NCBI GenBank assembly: GCA_029210625.1
Contig: JARGFU010000013.1
Span: 124,001 to 188,000 of the forward strand
DNA: 64,000 nt
Reading direction: 5' to 3'
Source: Deltaproteobacteria bacterium
GTDB taxonomy: Bacteria > Myxococcota > Myxococcia > SLRQ01
The position numbers were made by a program, and so were the translations under genes. Of the stretch, positions 48,822-57,851 are shown one piece after another (position 1 is the first letter of the stretch; the number at the start of each line of letters is the position of its first letter). The notes below the pieces were generated by a model. That model was not told the DNA's origin and searched no databases. It saw only the letters and a list, made by a program, of their open reading frames with translations.

Positions 48822-51800
48822 ATGTACTCGCTTCGCCTTTCCTCGATCTTCGGGCTCGTCGCCCTGCTCCTGGTCGGCAGCACCGGCTGCCCCAAGGATC
48901 CACCGGTCACCCAGCCGGACATCGTGAGCTTCGCCTCCGACGTCACCACCATCACCGGCGCGGGCACCGCCACCCTCTCCTGGCAGACCACCGGCGCCGA
49001 GTCCGTCTCGATGGTCGACGGCGCGGATCAGGCCGTGGATCTGGCCGGCGCCCCCGCGGCGGCCGGCTCGGTCGACGTCACCCTCGACACCGTGGGCAGC
49101 CACACCTTCACCCTCACCGCCACCGGTGAGGAGGGGAGCACCCCGGCCACCGCCAGCGTGACCCTCACCGTCGAGGCCTACCCGGCGCCGCAGGTCACCG
49201 CCTTCGCGGCCGCCCCGGCCTCGATCCTGGCCGGCGCGACCTCGACCCTCTCCTGGACCACCACGGACGCCGATGCCGTCAGCATGGTGGACGACGCCGG
49301 CAACACCATCGACCTGACCGGCCAGGCCGCCGCCGCGGGCACCGTCGACGTGACCCCGGCCGCCGACACCACCTACACCCTGACCGCGACCGGCCCCGGC
49401 GGCACCGCGACCTCCACCGCCACCGTGACCGTGCTCATCGTCCCGAGCATCCTCACCTTCACCTCCGACGCCACCGGCCCGATCGTCGCCGGCGCGCCCG
49501 TGGTCCTCTCCTGGACCACCACCGACACCGACTCCCTGGCCCTGGCCGACGACGCCGGCAACACCGTCGACGTTAGCGGCCTCGCCGTGGCCGGCGACTC
49601 GGTGACCGTGAACCCCGGCGTGAGCGCCACCTACACCCTCACCGCGACCAACACCAACGGCGACACCACGGCCACCGTCAGCATCGACGTGCTCACCGCG
49701 ATCGCCAGCTTCACCCTGACCCCGAGCACCGCCCGGGCCGGCGACACCGTCACCCTCGACTGGCAGATGGGCGGCGCCACCGGCGCGGACATCACCGGCC
49801 CCGACGGCTTCACCTACACCGTCCCCGCCGGCGACCTGGCGATGGGCAGCACCACCGCCACCGCGGGCAGCCCCGGCGACTTCGTGCTCTCCGCCACCGG
49901 CCCGCTGAACAACGACAGCTGGACCGAGACCCTGGCCATCACCACCGCGCCGCGGATCCGCACCTTCACCGCCACCCCGGCCGCCATCACCGAGGGTGAG
50001 AGCGCCACCCTGGCCTGGACCGTGGACGGCGCGACCACCCTGGACCTCACCGACTCCCTCGGGAACACGATCGACATCTCGGCCCTCTCCGTGAGCGCGG
50101 ACAGCATCGCCCAGCTCCTGGTGGCGCCGGGCACCGTGACCTACACCCTCACCGCCACCAACGTGGACGGCAACCACGTGATGACCGCCGACGTGGTGGT
50201 CGAGGCCATCCCGACCATCGACGCCTTCGCCGCCCTGCCCACCCGCGTGGCCTCCGGCGCCGACAGCACCCTCTCCTGGATGACCACCGACGCCGCCAGC
50301 GTTCGCCTCGAGGAGAACACCGTCGACCTGGGCATCCCCGCCAACGACCTCACCGCCTCCTACACCGCCATGGGCCTCACCGCCGACAGCACCTACGTGC
50401 TCTACGCGGCCAACAGCCTGGGCTACGAGGTCATGTCGGCGCCGCTGACCGTCACGGTCGGCGCCCCGGTGAACGTCAGCTTCGTGGCCAACCCGCCGGC
50501 CGGCGCGCCGAGCGACACCATCGCCCTCCAGTGGGTCAACGACGGCGGCACCACCGTGACCGTGAACGACGGCACCACCGACGTCTGTGTGGTGAACGTG
50601 CTGGCCGACGTGGCCGCGGGTAGCTGCAACATCACCGCGCCGGCGGCCATCGGCACCTACACCTACACCCTCACCGTCGCCGACGGCGCCGGTGGCAGCG
50701 ACACCGCCACCACCGACCTCTTCGTCTCCGACGGCCCGATCATCCGCGACTTCAGCGGCTCGGCCGGCACCATCTCCGAGGGTGACGCCCTGACCCTCTC
50801 CTGGACCGTCGACAACGATCCGGCCGGCACCACGCCGACCCTCACCCTCACCGACGACCAGGGCAACACCTACGACATCTCGGCCCTGAACCAGAACCTG
50901 GACAGCGGCGACGTCGTCGGCCTCACCGCGGGCACCTACGTCTTCACGCTCAGCGCCACCACCGGCGCCGGCACCGACGCCGTGGCCACGGTCACCGTGA
51001 CGGTGATCCCCCTGCCCACCATCGTCACCTTCGACGCCAACCCGCGCTCCCTGGACACCCAGGGCGGCACGGTGGTGCCGACCACCGACATCAGCTGGAC
51101 CACGACCGGCGGCGTCTCCGCGGAGCTCTGGGCCCTCGACGCCACCGGCGCGCCCATCGCCCCGGCGGTCTACACCGCCGCCAACCAGGGCGAGGTGGAC
51201 GCCTACACCCTGACTGGCCACAGCCTGACGACGACCACCGTCTTCCAGCTCCACGTCGAGAACTCGGTGGGCGGCTTCGTCGAGTCCGTCATCACCGTGG
51301 TCGTCGACGGCCCGGTCATCGACTCCTTCGTGGCCACCCTCAACAGCAACCCGGTGACCGAGATCGTCGCCGGCGAGACCGTCGACCTGACCTGGACCAC
51401 CCAGCGGGCGGACGCGGCGCAGCTCGACCCGACCCCGATCGTCTTCAGCACCGGGGGCTTCACCGACATCTCCACGACTGGCACCCTGCTGGCCTTCAAC
51501 GACGACGACTTCGGTGAGGCCGGCCTCACCTTCCCGGCGGGCTTCACCTTCCCCTACTACGGCACGGATCGCACCGAGTGCGTCGTCACCACCGACGGCT
51601 TCATCTCCTTCGACATTGCCGCCACCAGCACCGGCGTCGACGATCCCTTCCCGAGCACCACCACCCCGAACGGCGGCGTGATCGCGGCCTTCTGGGACGA
51701 TCTCGATCTCAACGCTCGGGGCGCGGGCTGGTACGAGCTGATCCCCGACGCCGTCGGTCCCGACCGCCTGATCATCCAGTGGAAGAACGAGTTCTGGAGC

Positions 51801-54692
51801 AGCAGCGCTCTCCCGGCGGACCTCAACTTCCAGATCGTGCTCTGGGACAACGGTGACTTCGCCGTCCACTACGGCACGATGACCTCGTCGGATCAGCCCC
51901 GCGCCGACGGTGACCTCGGCTCGATCGGCTTCGAGGACGACACCGGCACCCGCGGCGTCCAGATCAACCGCAACACCGCCTGGCCCGGCGGCCTCTCCAA
52001 CGTGAGCTGGTCGGTGCCGGCCACCGTGCCCACCAGCGGCACCGTGCAGGTCTCTCCGATGACCGACTCGACCTACACCCTGACCGCCACCAGCACCCTG
52101 GGCTCCGCCTCCGACGCCGTCACCCTGATCGTGCACCCGGCCGCGCAGATCACCGGGAGCGGCTTCACCCCGGCGCTGCCCCAGGAGGGTGAGACCTTCG
52201 ACGTGACCTGGACGACCAGCGACGCGACCCAGGTGGTGGTCACCGACGCCGGCGGCAACGTGCGCTGCACCGTCACCACTCCGGCTGACGTCGCCAGCGG
52301 CGCCTGTGCGCTCTCCGAGGCCACCCCGGCCACCTATGACTACACCGTGACCGCCACCGGCGCGCTGCCGCGGGACACGACCTCCGTGACCGTGAGCGTC
52401 CAGGTCTGGCCGACCCTGACGATCAGCAGCTGGACCGCCACCGACGGCACCAACACCGATCCGGACGAGCTCTTCGTCACCGGCGGCACCTCGGTCGATC
52501 TGGTCTGGGACACCACCGGCGCGGTGGGCTTCGCGATCGTGGCCACCCCGGGCGGCAACATCACCCCGGCCGGCTGGGGCGCCACCGGCACCCTGACCCT
52601 GACCCCGGCCGTGACCACTACCTACACCCTCTCGATCTCGGATGACGCCGCCTTCTCGGCGGGGAGCCGACAGCTCGCCGAGACGGTGACCGTCTACGTG
52701 GACGCCGCGCAGGTCACCTCCTTCGGGGCCAGCGCCACCCAGAGCGCCGCGGGCGCCAACGTGGATCTCTCCTGGACCACGAGCGGGACCATCGACGAGC
52801 TGGCGATCAACCCGGAGAGCGTCATCACGACCTTCGGCAACACCTTCACCTCGATCGTGGGGCTGCCGAGCGCCGTCGACATCACGCCCACCAGCTTCAC
52901 CACGGGCTACACCACCATCAACCTGCCGACCTTCAGCTTCCCCTTCGATGGGTCAACCTTCAGCAGCTTCCGGATCGACTCCAACGGCGTGATCCTCTTC
53001 GACACGTCCACGACCTCGTCCTTCACGACGAACGATCCGATCCCGAGCACCACGACGCCCGCGGGCGGCCTGATCGCCCCCTTCTGGGACTACACGACCG
53101 GGACGGCCGGGACGACCACCCTGAGGTACCTGCTCTCCGGGATCCCGGGCTCGCAGCAGCTGATCATCGAGTGGAACCAGTTCGCGCTCTCCAGCTACGC
53201 CGGGACGCTGACCTTCCAGGCCATCCTCTACGAGAACGGCAACTTCGAGTTCAACTACATCGACATGACCGCCAGCAGCGCGACGAACCAGCCGCGCTAC
53301 AACGGCCTGTGGGCCACCACCGGCTTCGAGAACATCGCCGAGGACGGCGGGTACGAACTGAACTACAACACCGAGTCGCCGAACCTCATCGGCAACGGGA
53401 TCCGCCACTTCTTCAACATGGCGCCCCTGGCCGCGAACGGGACGACCACCGTGGCTCCGCAGCAGACCACCACCTACGAGATCTGCGCCACCGGCGGCGG
53501 CTACACCGACTGCAAGACCGTCACCGTGGTCGTGGTCGAGCCGGGTCATCTGCTGATCACCGAGCTGATGGTGAACCCGGACCTCGTCGCCGACGTGGAC
53601 GGTGAGTGGTTCGAGATCGTCAACACCTCGGTCAACGACATCGATCTGCAGGGCTTCGTCCTCACCGACGGCGAGGACACCTTCACGATCCCGACCGGCA
53701 CGCCGATCATGATCGCCGCCGGCGGCACCTTCGTCTTCGGGCGTAGCGCGGACACCGGCGTGAACGGTGGGTTCACGGTGGACCTGGCCTATGGCGCCGG
53801 CGCCCCCAACCTCCTGCTGGACGACGTGGCCGACGATCTCACCATCCTGAGCAACGGCGTCATCATCGACACCGTCGCCTACGACACGGCCGCGGGCTGG
53901 ATGATCGCCGCCGACACCAGCATCACCCTGGACTCCAGCTATCAGCTGGCCGGCGACGGCACCCAGAACGACGTCTATGACAACGCCGGCACCCCGGTCT
54001 GGTGTCAGTCCATGGGGACCTACGGCTCGCTGGGCCTTTTGGGCTCCCCCGGGACCGTCGGCACCGGCTGCCGCTACCCCTGGGACATGCTGGTCAACAA
54101 CCCGACGGCGCCGGGCTGGATCGACATCTCGGCCACCGGCACCCCGATCCCGGTCCTCGCCGACAGCGCGGACTACCAGTACACCCCCGGGATCGGCTTC
54201 GACTTCCCCTTCTTCGGCACCACGGTCACCGAGCTGTGGATCACCTCGAACGGGATCATCAACTTCGCGGATCCGCTGAACTCCCAGACCACCAACGACA
54301 ACATGCCCTCCACGACCAGCCCGCAGGGCGGCACCGTGGCGGCGGTCTGGGACGACCTCGAGCACCAGGGTGACGGCACCTCGGGCTGCTGGGTGGAGAC
54401 CCGGGGCACGGTCGGCAACCAGGTGACCATCGTCACCTGGCACCGCTTCCGCTACTGGACCGGGGTGGACGGCATCCTCACCTTCCAGGTCCAGCTCTAC
54501 GAGGCGACCGGCGACATCGTCGTCATCGTCCAGGAGGCCACCGCGGTGACCGACCCGAACGGGTACCACACCGGCTCTTCGGCCACGATCGCCGGCGTGG
54601 AGAACGACGCGGGCACCGAGGGCCTGCAGTACTCCTACAACACGGCGGGCAGCCTCTACAGCGGCCTGAACGTGTGGTTCCGGGCTCACTAG
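48822..54692 (+). CDS. Giant Ig-array surface lipoprotein 5
   Basis: 1956 residues from ATG 48822 (GGGAGGTCCC upstream); signal MYSLRLSSIFGLVALLLVGSTGC. Thirteen Ig-like domains, near-copies of those in gene 4 in the same order, with nidogen-like insertions in the tenth (FPYYGTDRTECVVTTDGFISFD...NGGVIAAFWDDLD) and thirteenth (FPFDGSTFSSFRIDSNGVILFD...AGGLIAPFWDYT). A lamin-tail-like domain follows (LLITELMVNPDL..GEWFEIVN). The tip is a third nidogen-like domain (GFDFPFFGTTVTELWITSNGIINFAD...GGTVAAVWDDLE...LTFQVQLYEATGD) ending WFRAH. Paired cysteines in several domains (e.g. TDVCVVNV..AAGSCNI) suggest disulfides and extracytoplasmic location. Lysine is almost absent. Last gene of the array. 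Confidence 0.9.
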   Translation: MYSLRLSSIFGLVALLLVGSTGCPKDPPVTQPDIVSFASDVTTITGAGTATLSWQTTGAESVSMVDGADQAVDLAGAPAAAGSVDVTLDTVGSHTFTLTATGEEGSTPATASVTLTVEAYPAPQVTAFAAAPASILAGATSTLSWTTTDADAVSMVDDAGNTIDLTGQAAAAGTVDVTPAADTTYTLTATGPGGTATSTATVTVLIVPSILTFTSDATGPIVAGAPVVLSWTTTDTDSLALADDAGNTVDVSGLAVAGDSVTVNPGVSATYTLTATNTNGDTTATVSIDVLTAIASFTLTPSTARAGDTVTLDWQMGGATGADITGPDGFTYTVPAGDLAMGSTTATAGSPGDFVLSATGPLNNDSWTETLAITTAPRIRTFTATPAAITEGESATLAWTVDGATTLDLTDSLGNTIDISALSVSADSIAQLLVAPGTVTYTLTATNVDGNHVMTADVVVEAIPTIDAFAALPTRVASGADSTLSWMTTDAASVRLEENTVDLGIPANDLTASYTAMGLTADSTYVLYAANSLGYEVMSAPLTVTVGAPVNVSFVANPPAGAPSDTIALQWVNDGGTTVTVNDGTTDVCVVNVLADVAAGSCNITAPAAIGTYTYTLTVADGAGGSDTATTDLFVSDGPIIRDFSGSAGTISEGDALTLSWTVDNDPAGTTPTLTLTDDQGNTYDISALNQNLDSGDVVGLTAGTYVFTLSATTGAGTDAVATVTVTVIPLPTIVTFDANPRSLDTQGGTVVPTTDISWTTTGGVSAELWALDATGAPIAPAVYTAANQGEVDAYTLTGHSLTTTTVFQLHVENSVGGFVESVITVVVDGPVIDSFVATLNSNPVTEIVAGETVDLTWTTQRADAAQLDPTPIVFSTGGFTDISTTGTLLAFNDDDFGEAGLTFPAGFTFPYYGTDRTECVVTTDGFISFDIAATSTGVDDPFPSTTTPNGGVIAAFWDDLDLNARGAGWYELIPDAVGPDRLIIQWKNEFWSSSALPADLNFQIVLWDNGDFAVHYGTMTSSDQPRADGDLGSIGFEDDTGTRGVQINRNTAWPGGLSNVSWSVPATVPTSGTVQVSPMTDSTYTLTATSTLGSASDAVTLIVHPAAQITGSGFTPALPQEGETFDVTWTTSDATQVVVTDAGGNVRCTVTTPADVASGACALSEATPATYDYTVTATGALPRDTTSVTVSVQVWPTLTISSWTATDGTNTDPDELFVTGGTSVDLVWDTTGAVGFAIVATPGGNITPAGWGATGTLTLTPAVTTTYTLSISDDAAFSAGSRQLAETVTVYVDAAQVTSFGASATQSAAGANVDLSWTTSGTIDELAINPESVITTFGNTFTSIVGLPSAVDITPTSFTTGYTTINLPTFSFPFDGSTFSSFRIDSNGVILFDTSTTSSFTTNDPIPSTTTPAGGLIAPFWDYTTGTAGTTTLRYLLSGIPGSQQLIIEWNQFALSSYAGTLTFQAILYENGNFEFNYIDMTASSATNQPRYNGLWATTGFENIAEDGGYELNYNTESPNLIGNGIRHFFNMAPLAANGTTTVAPQQTTTYEICATGGGYTDCKTVTVVVVEPGHLLITELMVNPDLVADVDGEWFEIVNTSVNDIDLQGFVLTDGEDTFTIPTGTPIMIAAGGTFVFGRSADTGVNGGFTVDLAYGAGAPNLLLDDVADDLTILSNGVIIDTVAYDTAAGWMIAADTSITLDSSYQLAGDGTQNDVYDNAGTPVWCQSMGTYGSLGLLGSPGTVGTGCRYPWDMLVNNPTAPGWIDISATGTPIPVLADSADYQYTPGIGFDFPFFGTTVTELWITSNGIINFADPLNSQTTNDNMPSTTSPQGGTVAAVWDDLEHQGDGTSGCWVETRGTVGNQVTIVTWHRFRYWTGVDGILTFQVQLYEATGDIVVIVQEATAVTDPNGYHTGSSATIAGVENDAGTEGLQYSYNTAGSLYSGLNVWFRAH

Positions 54693-54719
54693 GCCCCGGC
54701 ACCTAGCCTGACGCGAGCG

Positions 54720-54746
54720 GCCCCGGTAGGCGATGCCTGCCGGGGC
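54720..54746 (+). terminator. 12-bp hairpin after the giant-gene array
   Basis: GCCCCGGTAGGC, loop GAT, GCCTGCCGGGGC (one G-U pair), 27 nt after the gene 5 stop and just before epmA. The following bases TGTCTCGCTTCT are pyrimidine-rich. Confidence 0.6.
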
Positions 54747-54763
54747 TGTCTCGCTTCTGCGTC

Positions 54764-55738
54764 ATGAAGATCACACTGGAGAAGAGGGCCCGGGCCCTCG
54801 CCGCCTGCCGGGCGGCGCTGGAGGCGCGGGGCTTCCTGGAGGTGGACCCGCCGGCCCTGGTGCCGGCGCCGGGGATGGAGCCCCACATCGACGCCTTCGA
54901 ACTCCGCAGCGTCGAGGGGCGGAGGCTCTACCTCCACACCAGCCCCGAGTACGCCATGAAGCGCCTGCTCGCGGCGGGGCTGCCGAGGATCTACTCCCTG
55001 GGGCACGTCTACCGGGACGAGCCGGCGTCGGTGACCCACAGCCCCGAGTTCACCATGCTGGAGATGTACTGCCCCGGCGGTGAGCGGGAGATCATGGCCG
55101 AGCTCGAGGGGGTGATCGCCGCGGTGGCCGAGGTCCTCGGCCGGCCGCTGGAGCTGCCCTTCGAGCGCCGCTCCGTGCGGGAGGTCTTCCGGGAGTACAC
55201 CGGCGTCGACATCGCCGGCTTCCTCCCGGCGAGCGAGCATCGGGACGCCTTCGCGGCCGCCCTCGAGGCGGCCGGCGCTCTCCGGGCCGCGGGTCCAGAG
55301 GACGGCTGGGACGAGCTCTTCTTCCGGGCCTTCCTCGACCACGTCGAACCCAAGCTCGGGCAGGGGAGGGCGCTCTACCTCACCGACTACCCGGCCCACA
55401 TGGCCGCCCTCTCCAAGCTCCGGACGGACGACCCGGCCTTCGCCCGCCGCTTCGAGCTCTACCTGGACGGGGTCGAGCTCGCCAACGGCTTCGCCGAGCT
55501 CGACGACGAGGCCGAGCAGCGCGCCCGCCTCGTCGCCGAGCAGGAGGAGCGCCGCGCGGCCGGCCGGCCGGTCTACCCCCTCGACGAGCCCTTCCTCGAG
55601 GCCGTGGGGCGGCTGCCCGAGACCGGCGGGGTGGCCCTGGGCTTCGACCGCCTGCTGATGCTCCTCACCGGCGCGGAGTCCATCGCCGAGGTGCTGCCCC
55701 TCCCCTTCGCGGACTACGCGTTCCCCGGGGAGGACTGA
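54764..55738 (+). CDS. epmA: Elongation factor P lysine ligase EpmA (PoxA/GenX/YjeA)
   Basis: Class II lysyl-tRNA-synthetase-like enzyme without an anticodon-binding domain; it ligates (beta-)lysine onto EF-P, relieving ribosome stalling at polyproline. 324 residues, the usual length. Seen: an LYLHTSPEYAMKRLLA segment, motif 2 YRDEPASVTHSPEFTMLEMY, LYLTDYPAHMAALSK, VELANGFAELDDEAEQ and motif 3 GGVALGFDRLLML. The giant lipoproteins and FHA proteins upstream are rich in Pro tracts, but no special link is claimed. epmB and efp are not in the window. It overlaps the convergent mutM gene by 25 bp. Confidence 0.93.
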   Translation: MKITLEKRARALAACRAALEARGFLEVDPPALVPAPGMEPHIDAFELRSVEGRRLYLHTSPEYAMKRLLAAGLPRIYSLGHVYRDEPASVTHSPEFTMLEMYCPGGEREIMAELEGVIAAVAEVLGRPLELPFERRSVREVFREYTGVDIAGFLPASEHRDAFAAALEAAGALRAAGPEDGWDELFFRAFLDHVEPKLGQGRALYLTDYPAHMAALSKLRTDDPAFARRFELYLDGVELANGFAELDDEAEQRARLVAEQEERRAAGRPVYPLDEPFLEAVGRLPETGGVALGFDRLLMLLTGAESIAEVLPLPFADYAFPGED

Positions 55739-56544
55739 CAGCCCGGGCAGGCGAAGGTGACCCGGCCGCCGAGCATGAAGCGCACGAGCGTGGTCTTGCA
55801 GCGGGGGCAGGGCTCTCCCTCCCGGCCGTAGACCAGGAAGGGGTTCTCGGTCTCGCCGGCGTCGGCGAGGTAGCGGGCCTCGGTGGGGTCGAGGTGCTCG
55901 AGGGTGTGGGTCAGGCTCCGGTGGATGGCCCTCACCAGGCGTGCGTGCTCCCCGCGGTCGAGCGCGCCGGCGGGCTTGCGGGGATCGATCCGGGAGCGGA
56001 AGAGGGCCTCGCCGGCCTGGATGTTGCCCAGGCCCGCGATCACCCGCTGGTCCATCAGGCGCACCTTCACCGGCTGGCGGCTCTCGCCGAGCGCCTCGCG
56101 CAAGGTGGCCGCCGAGAGGCCGTCCGAGAGGGGGTCGGGGCCGAGGTCATGCCAGCCCGTCCGGGCCTGCACCTCCCGGGGGGAGCCGAGGAGGAGCTGG
56201 CCGAAGAGGCGGCGGCTGATGAAGTGGAGGCGGCTCCCTCCCTCCAGCTCGAGGAAGGCCCGGCTGTAGGGTGGGGCGCTCGCGCCCCGGGGCCGGCCGA
56301 GGATCTTCCCGGTCATCCCCAGGTGCACCCCGAGGGCCTGATCCTCCTCGAGGATGAGGAGGAGCTGCTTGCCTCGCCGGAGGGCGCCGAGGACCTTGCG
56401 GCCCTCGAGGCCCCGGGCGAAGGCGGCCGGGGAGAGCTCCCGCAGGAGGCGGGAGGCCTCCGCCTTCGCGCGGACGATCCGGTTGCCGACGGAGAACGAC
56501 TCGAGGGTGCGGCGGGCGGTCTCGACCTCGGGCAGCTCGGGCAT
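55714..56544 (-). CDS. mutM: Formamidopyrimidine-DNA glycosylase
   Basis: Bifunctional DNA glycosylase/AP lyase that removes 8-oxoguanine and formamidopyrimidines. 276 residues. N-terminal MPELPEVETARR supplies the catalytic Pro2 (after Met removal) and Glu3; Lys59 lies in LRRGKQLLLIL; the helix-two-turn-helix region contains GLGNIQAGEALFRSRIDPRKPAG; the C-terminal zinc finger has Cys246, 249, 266 and 269 (CPRC...CPGCQ). All key residues are present. The start ATG is fixed by the invariant MPELPE. Its 5' untranslated region is occupied by heptamer-repeat element B. Confidence 0.96.
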   Translation of the reverse strand: MPELPEVETARRTLESFSVGNRIVRAKAEASRLLRELSPAAFARGLEGRKVLGALRRGKQLLLILEEDQALGVHLGMTGKILGRPRGASAPPYSRAFLELEGGSRLHFISRRLFGQLLLGSPREVQARTGWHDLGPDPLSDGLSAATLREALGESRQPVKVRLMDQRVIAGLGNIQAGEALFRSRIDPRKPAGALDRGEHARLVRAIHRSLTHTLEHLDPTEARYLADAGETENPFLVYGREGEPCPRCKTTLVRFMLGGRVTFACPGCQSSPGNA

Positions 56545-56548
56545 CAGA

Positions 56549-56674
56549 GGGCTGTGAGCTTCGAGCTACGAGCTACGAGCAAGCCGGTACTCTGGCCCGC
56601 ACCGAGTTCCCCGGGGTTCTTCTTCACCGAGTGGCTCCCTTGTTGCTCACAGCTCACAGCTCACAGCTCGCAGC
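56549..56674. repeat. Inverted heptamer-repeat element B
   Basis: Left arm 56549-56580: GGGCTGT, GAGCTTC, GAGCTAC, GAGCTAC, GAGC. Right arm 56645-56674: three GCTCACA, GCTCGCA, GC. The centre is 64 nt. It takes up the whole gap between mutM and the RlmI-like gene, and like element A it is built from 7-bp units with an AGCT core in inverted orientation. Confidence 0.75.
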
Positions 56675-56675
56675 C

Positions 56676-57851
56676 TCAAGAGACCCGCCTGAACACCAAG
56701 GTCTTCAGGTACTGCGTCTCGGGCACGCCCAGCAGCACGGGGTGGTCGCGGCCGGCGCCCCGCTTCTCCAGCAGCTGCACCCGCCGCCCGGTGTCGAGCG
56801 ACGCCGAGAGGATCAGGTCGAGCAGCGCCTGCTCGCTCAAGTGATAGGAGCAGGAGCAGGAGACCAGGATCCCCCCGGGGCGCAGGAGCTGGAGGGCGCG
56901 GAGGTTGATCTCCTTGTAGCCCCGGATGGCGCCCTCGAGCTTGTCCTTCTTCTTGGCGAAGGCCGGGGGGTCGAGCACGATCAGGTCGAAGGCCTCACCC
57001 TCCAGCGAGCGCTCCTTGAGCCAGTCGAAGCAGTTGGCCTCGACCCACTCGGCGGTGATCGCGTTGCGGGTCGCGGCCTCGCGGGCCTCCTTCAGGGCCG
57101 GCTCGGAGATGTCCACGCCGATCACCCGGCCGCCGGCCCGGGCCATCTGCAGGGCGAAGCCGCCGGTGTAGGTGAAGCAGTCGAGGCAGTCCATGCCCGG
57201 CTTCACGTAGGCGGCCACCGCGGCGTGGTTCTCGCGCTGGTCGAGGAAGGCGCCGGTCTTCTGGCCATCGAGGGGATCGGCCAGCATCCCCACGGTGCCC
57301 ACCCGGTAGGGGACCGGCCCCGCGATCTGCCCCTTGACCACCTTGCGCTCGAGGACGAGGCCCTCGTGGGAGCGCACCTTGGCGTCGTTGCGCAGCACGA
57401 TGGCCCGGGGCTGGACCCGCTCGGTGAGGAGCTCGAGGAAGAGCTCCTTCTGCCGCTCGGCGCCCTGGGAGAGGGTCTGCACGACCAGCACGTCGGCGTA
57501 GCGGTCGGCGACCAGGCCCGGGAGGTAGTCCCCCTCGGAGTGGATCAGGCGCAGGGCCTCCACCCCGCCGGGGTAGAGCTCGCGGCGCAGCTGGAGCGCC
57601 GCCTCGATGCGCCGGGCGAAGAAGTCCCGGTCCACCGGCTCGTCCTCGCGGGTGAGCATCCGCAGGGTGATCTGCGAGACCTGGGAGTAGAAGGCCCGGC
57701 CCACGAACCAGCCGCGGCCGTCCACGACCTTCACCACCTCGCCGCCGGAGACGCTCTCCAGCCGCTCGATGTCGGACTTGTAGATCCAGAGGTGGCCCTG
57801 GCCGAGGCGGTCCACGGCCCGCCGGGAGATCTGGACGATGCCCTCGCTCAT
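56676..57851 (-). CDS. rlmI: Class I SAM-dependent rRNA methyltransferase (RlmI-like)
   Basis: 391 residues. An N-terminal PUA domain (about 5-75: ISRRAVDRLGQGHLWIYKSDIERLE...VVDGRGWFVGRAFYS), then an RFM-type Rossmann methyltransferase: FLDQRENHAAVAAYVKPGMDCLDCFTYTGGFALQMARAGG, GVDISEPALKEAR, LIVLDPPAFAKKKDK and SCSCSYHLSEQ. RlmI forms m5C at position 1962 of 23S rRNA in E. coli; the family assignment is strong, the exact target is inferred. The ATG overlaps the stop of the upstream MBL gene (ATGA), so the two are translationally coupled. The longer upstream reading is shadow. Confidence 0.9.
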   Translation of the reverse strand: MSEGIVQISRRAVDRLGQGHLWIYKSDIERLESVSGGEVVKVVDGRGWFVGRAFYSQVSQITLRMLTREDEPVDRDFFARRIEAALQLRRELYPGGVEALRLIHSEGDYLPGLVADRYADVLVVQTLSQGAERQKELFLELLTERVQPRAIVLRNDAKVRSHEGLVLERKVVKGQIAGPVPYRVGTVGMLADPLDGQKTGAFLDQRENHAAVAAYVKPGMDCLDCFTYTGGFALQMARAGGRVIGVDISEPALKEAREAATRNAITAEWVEANCFDWLKERSLEGEAFDLIVLDPPAFAKKKDKLEGAIRGYKEINLRALQLLRPGGILVSCSCSYHLSEQALLDLILSASLDTGRRVQLLEKRGAGRDHPVLLGVPETQYLKTLVFRRVS

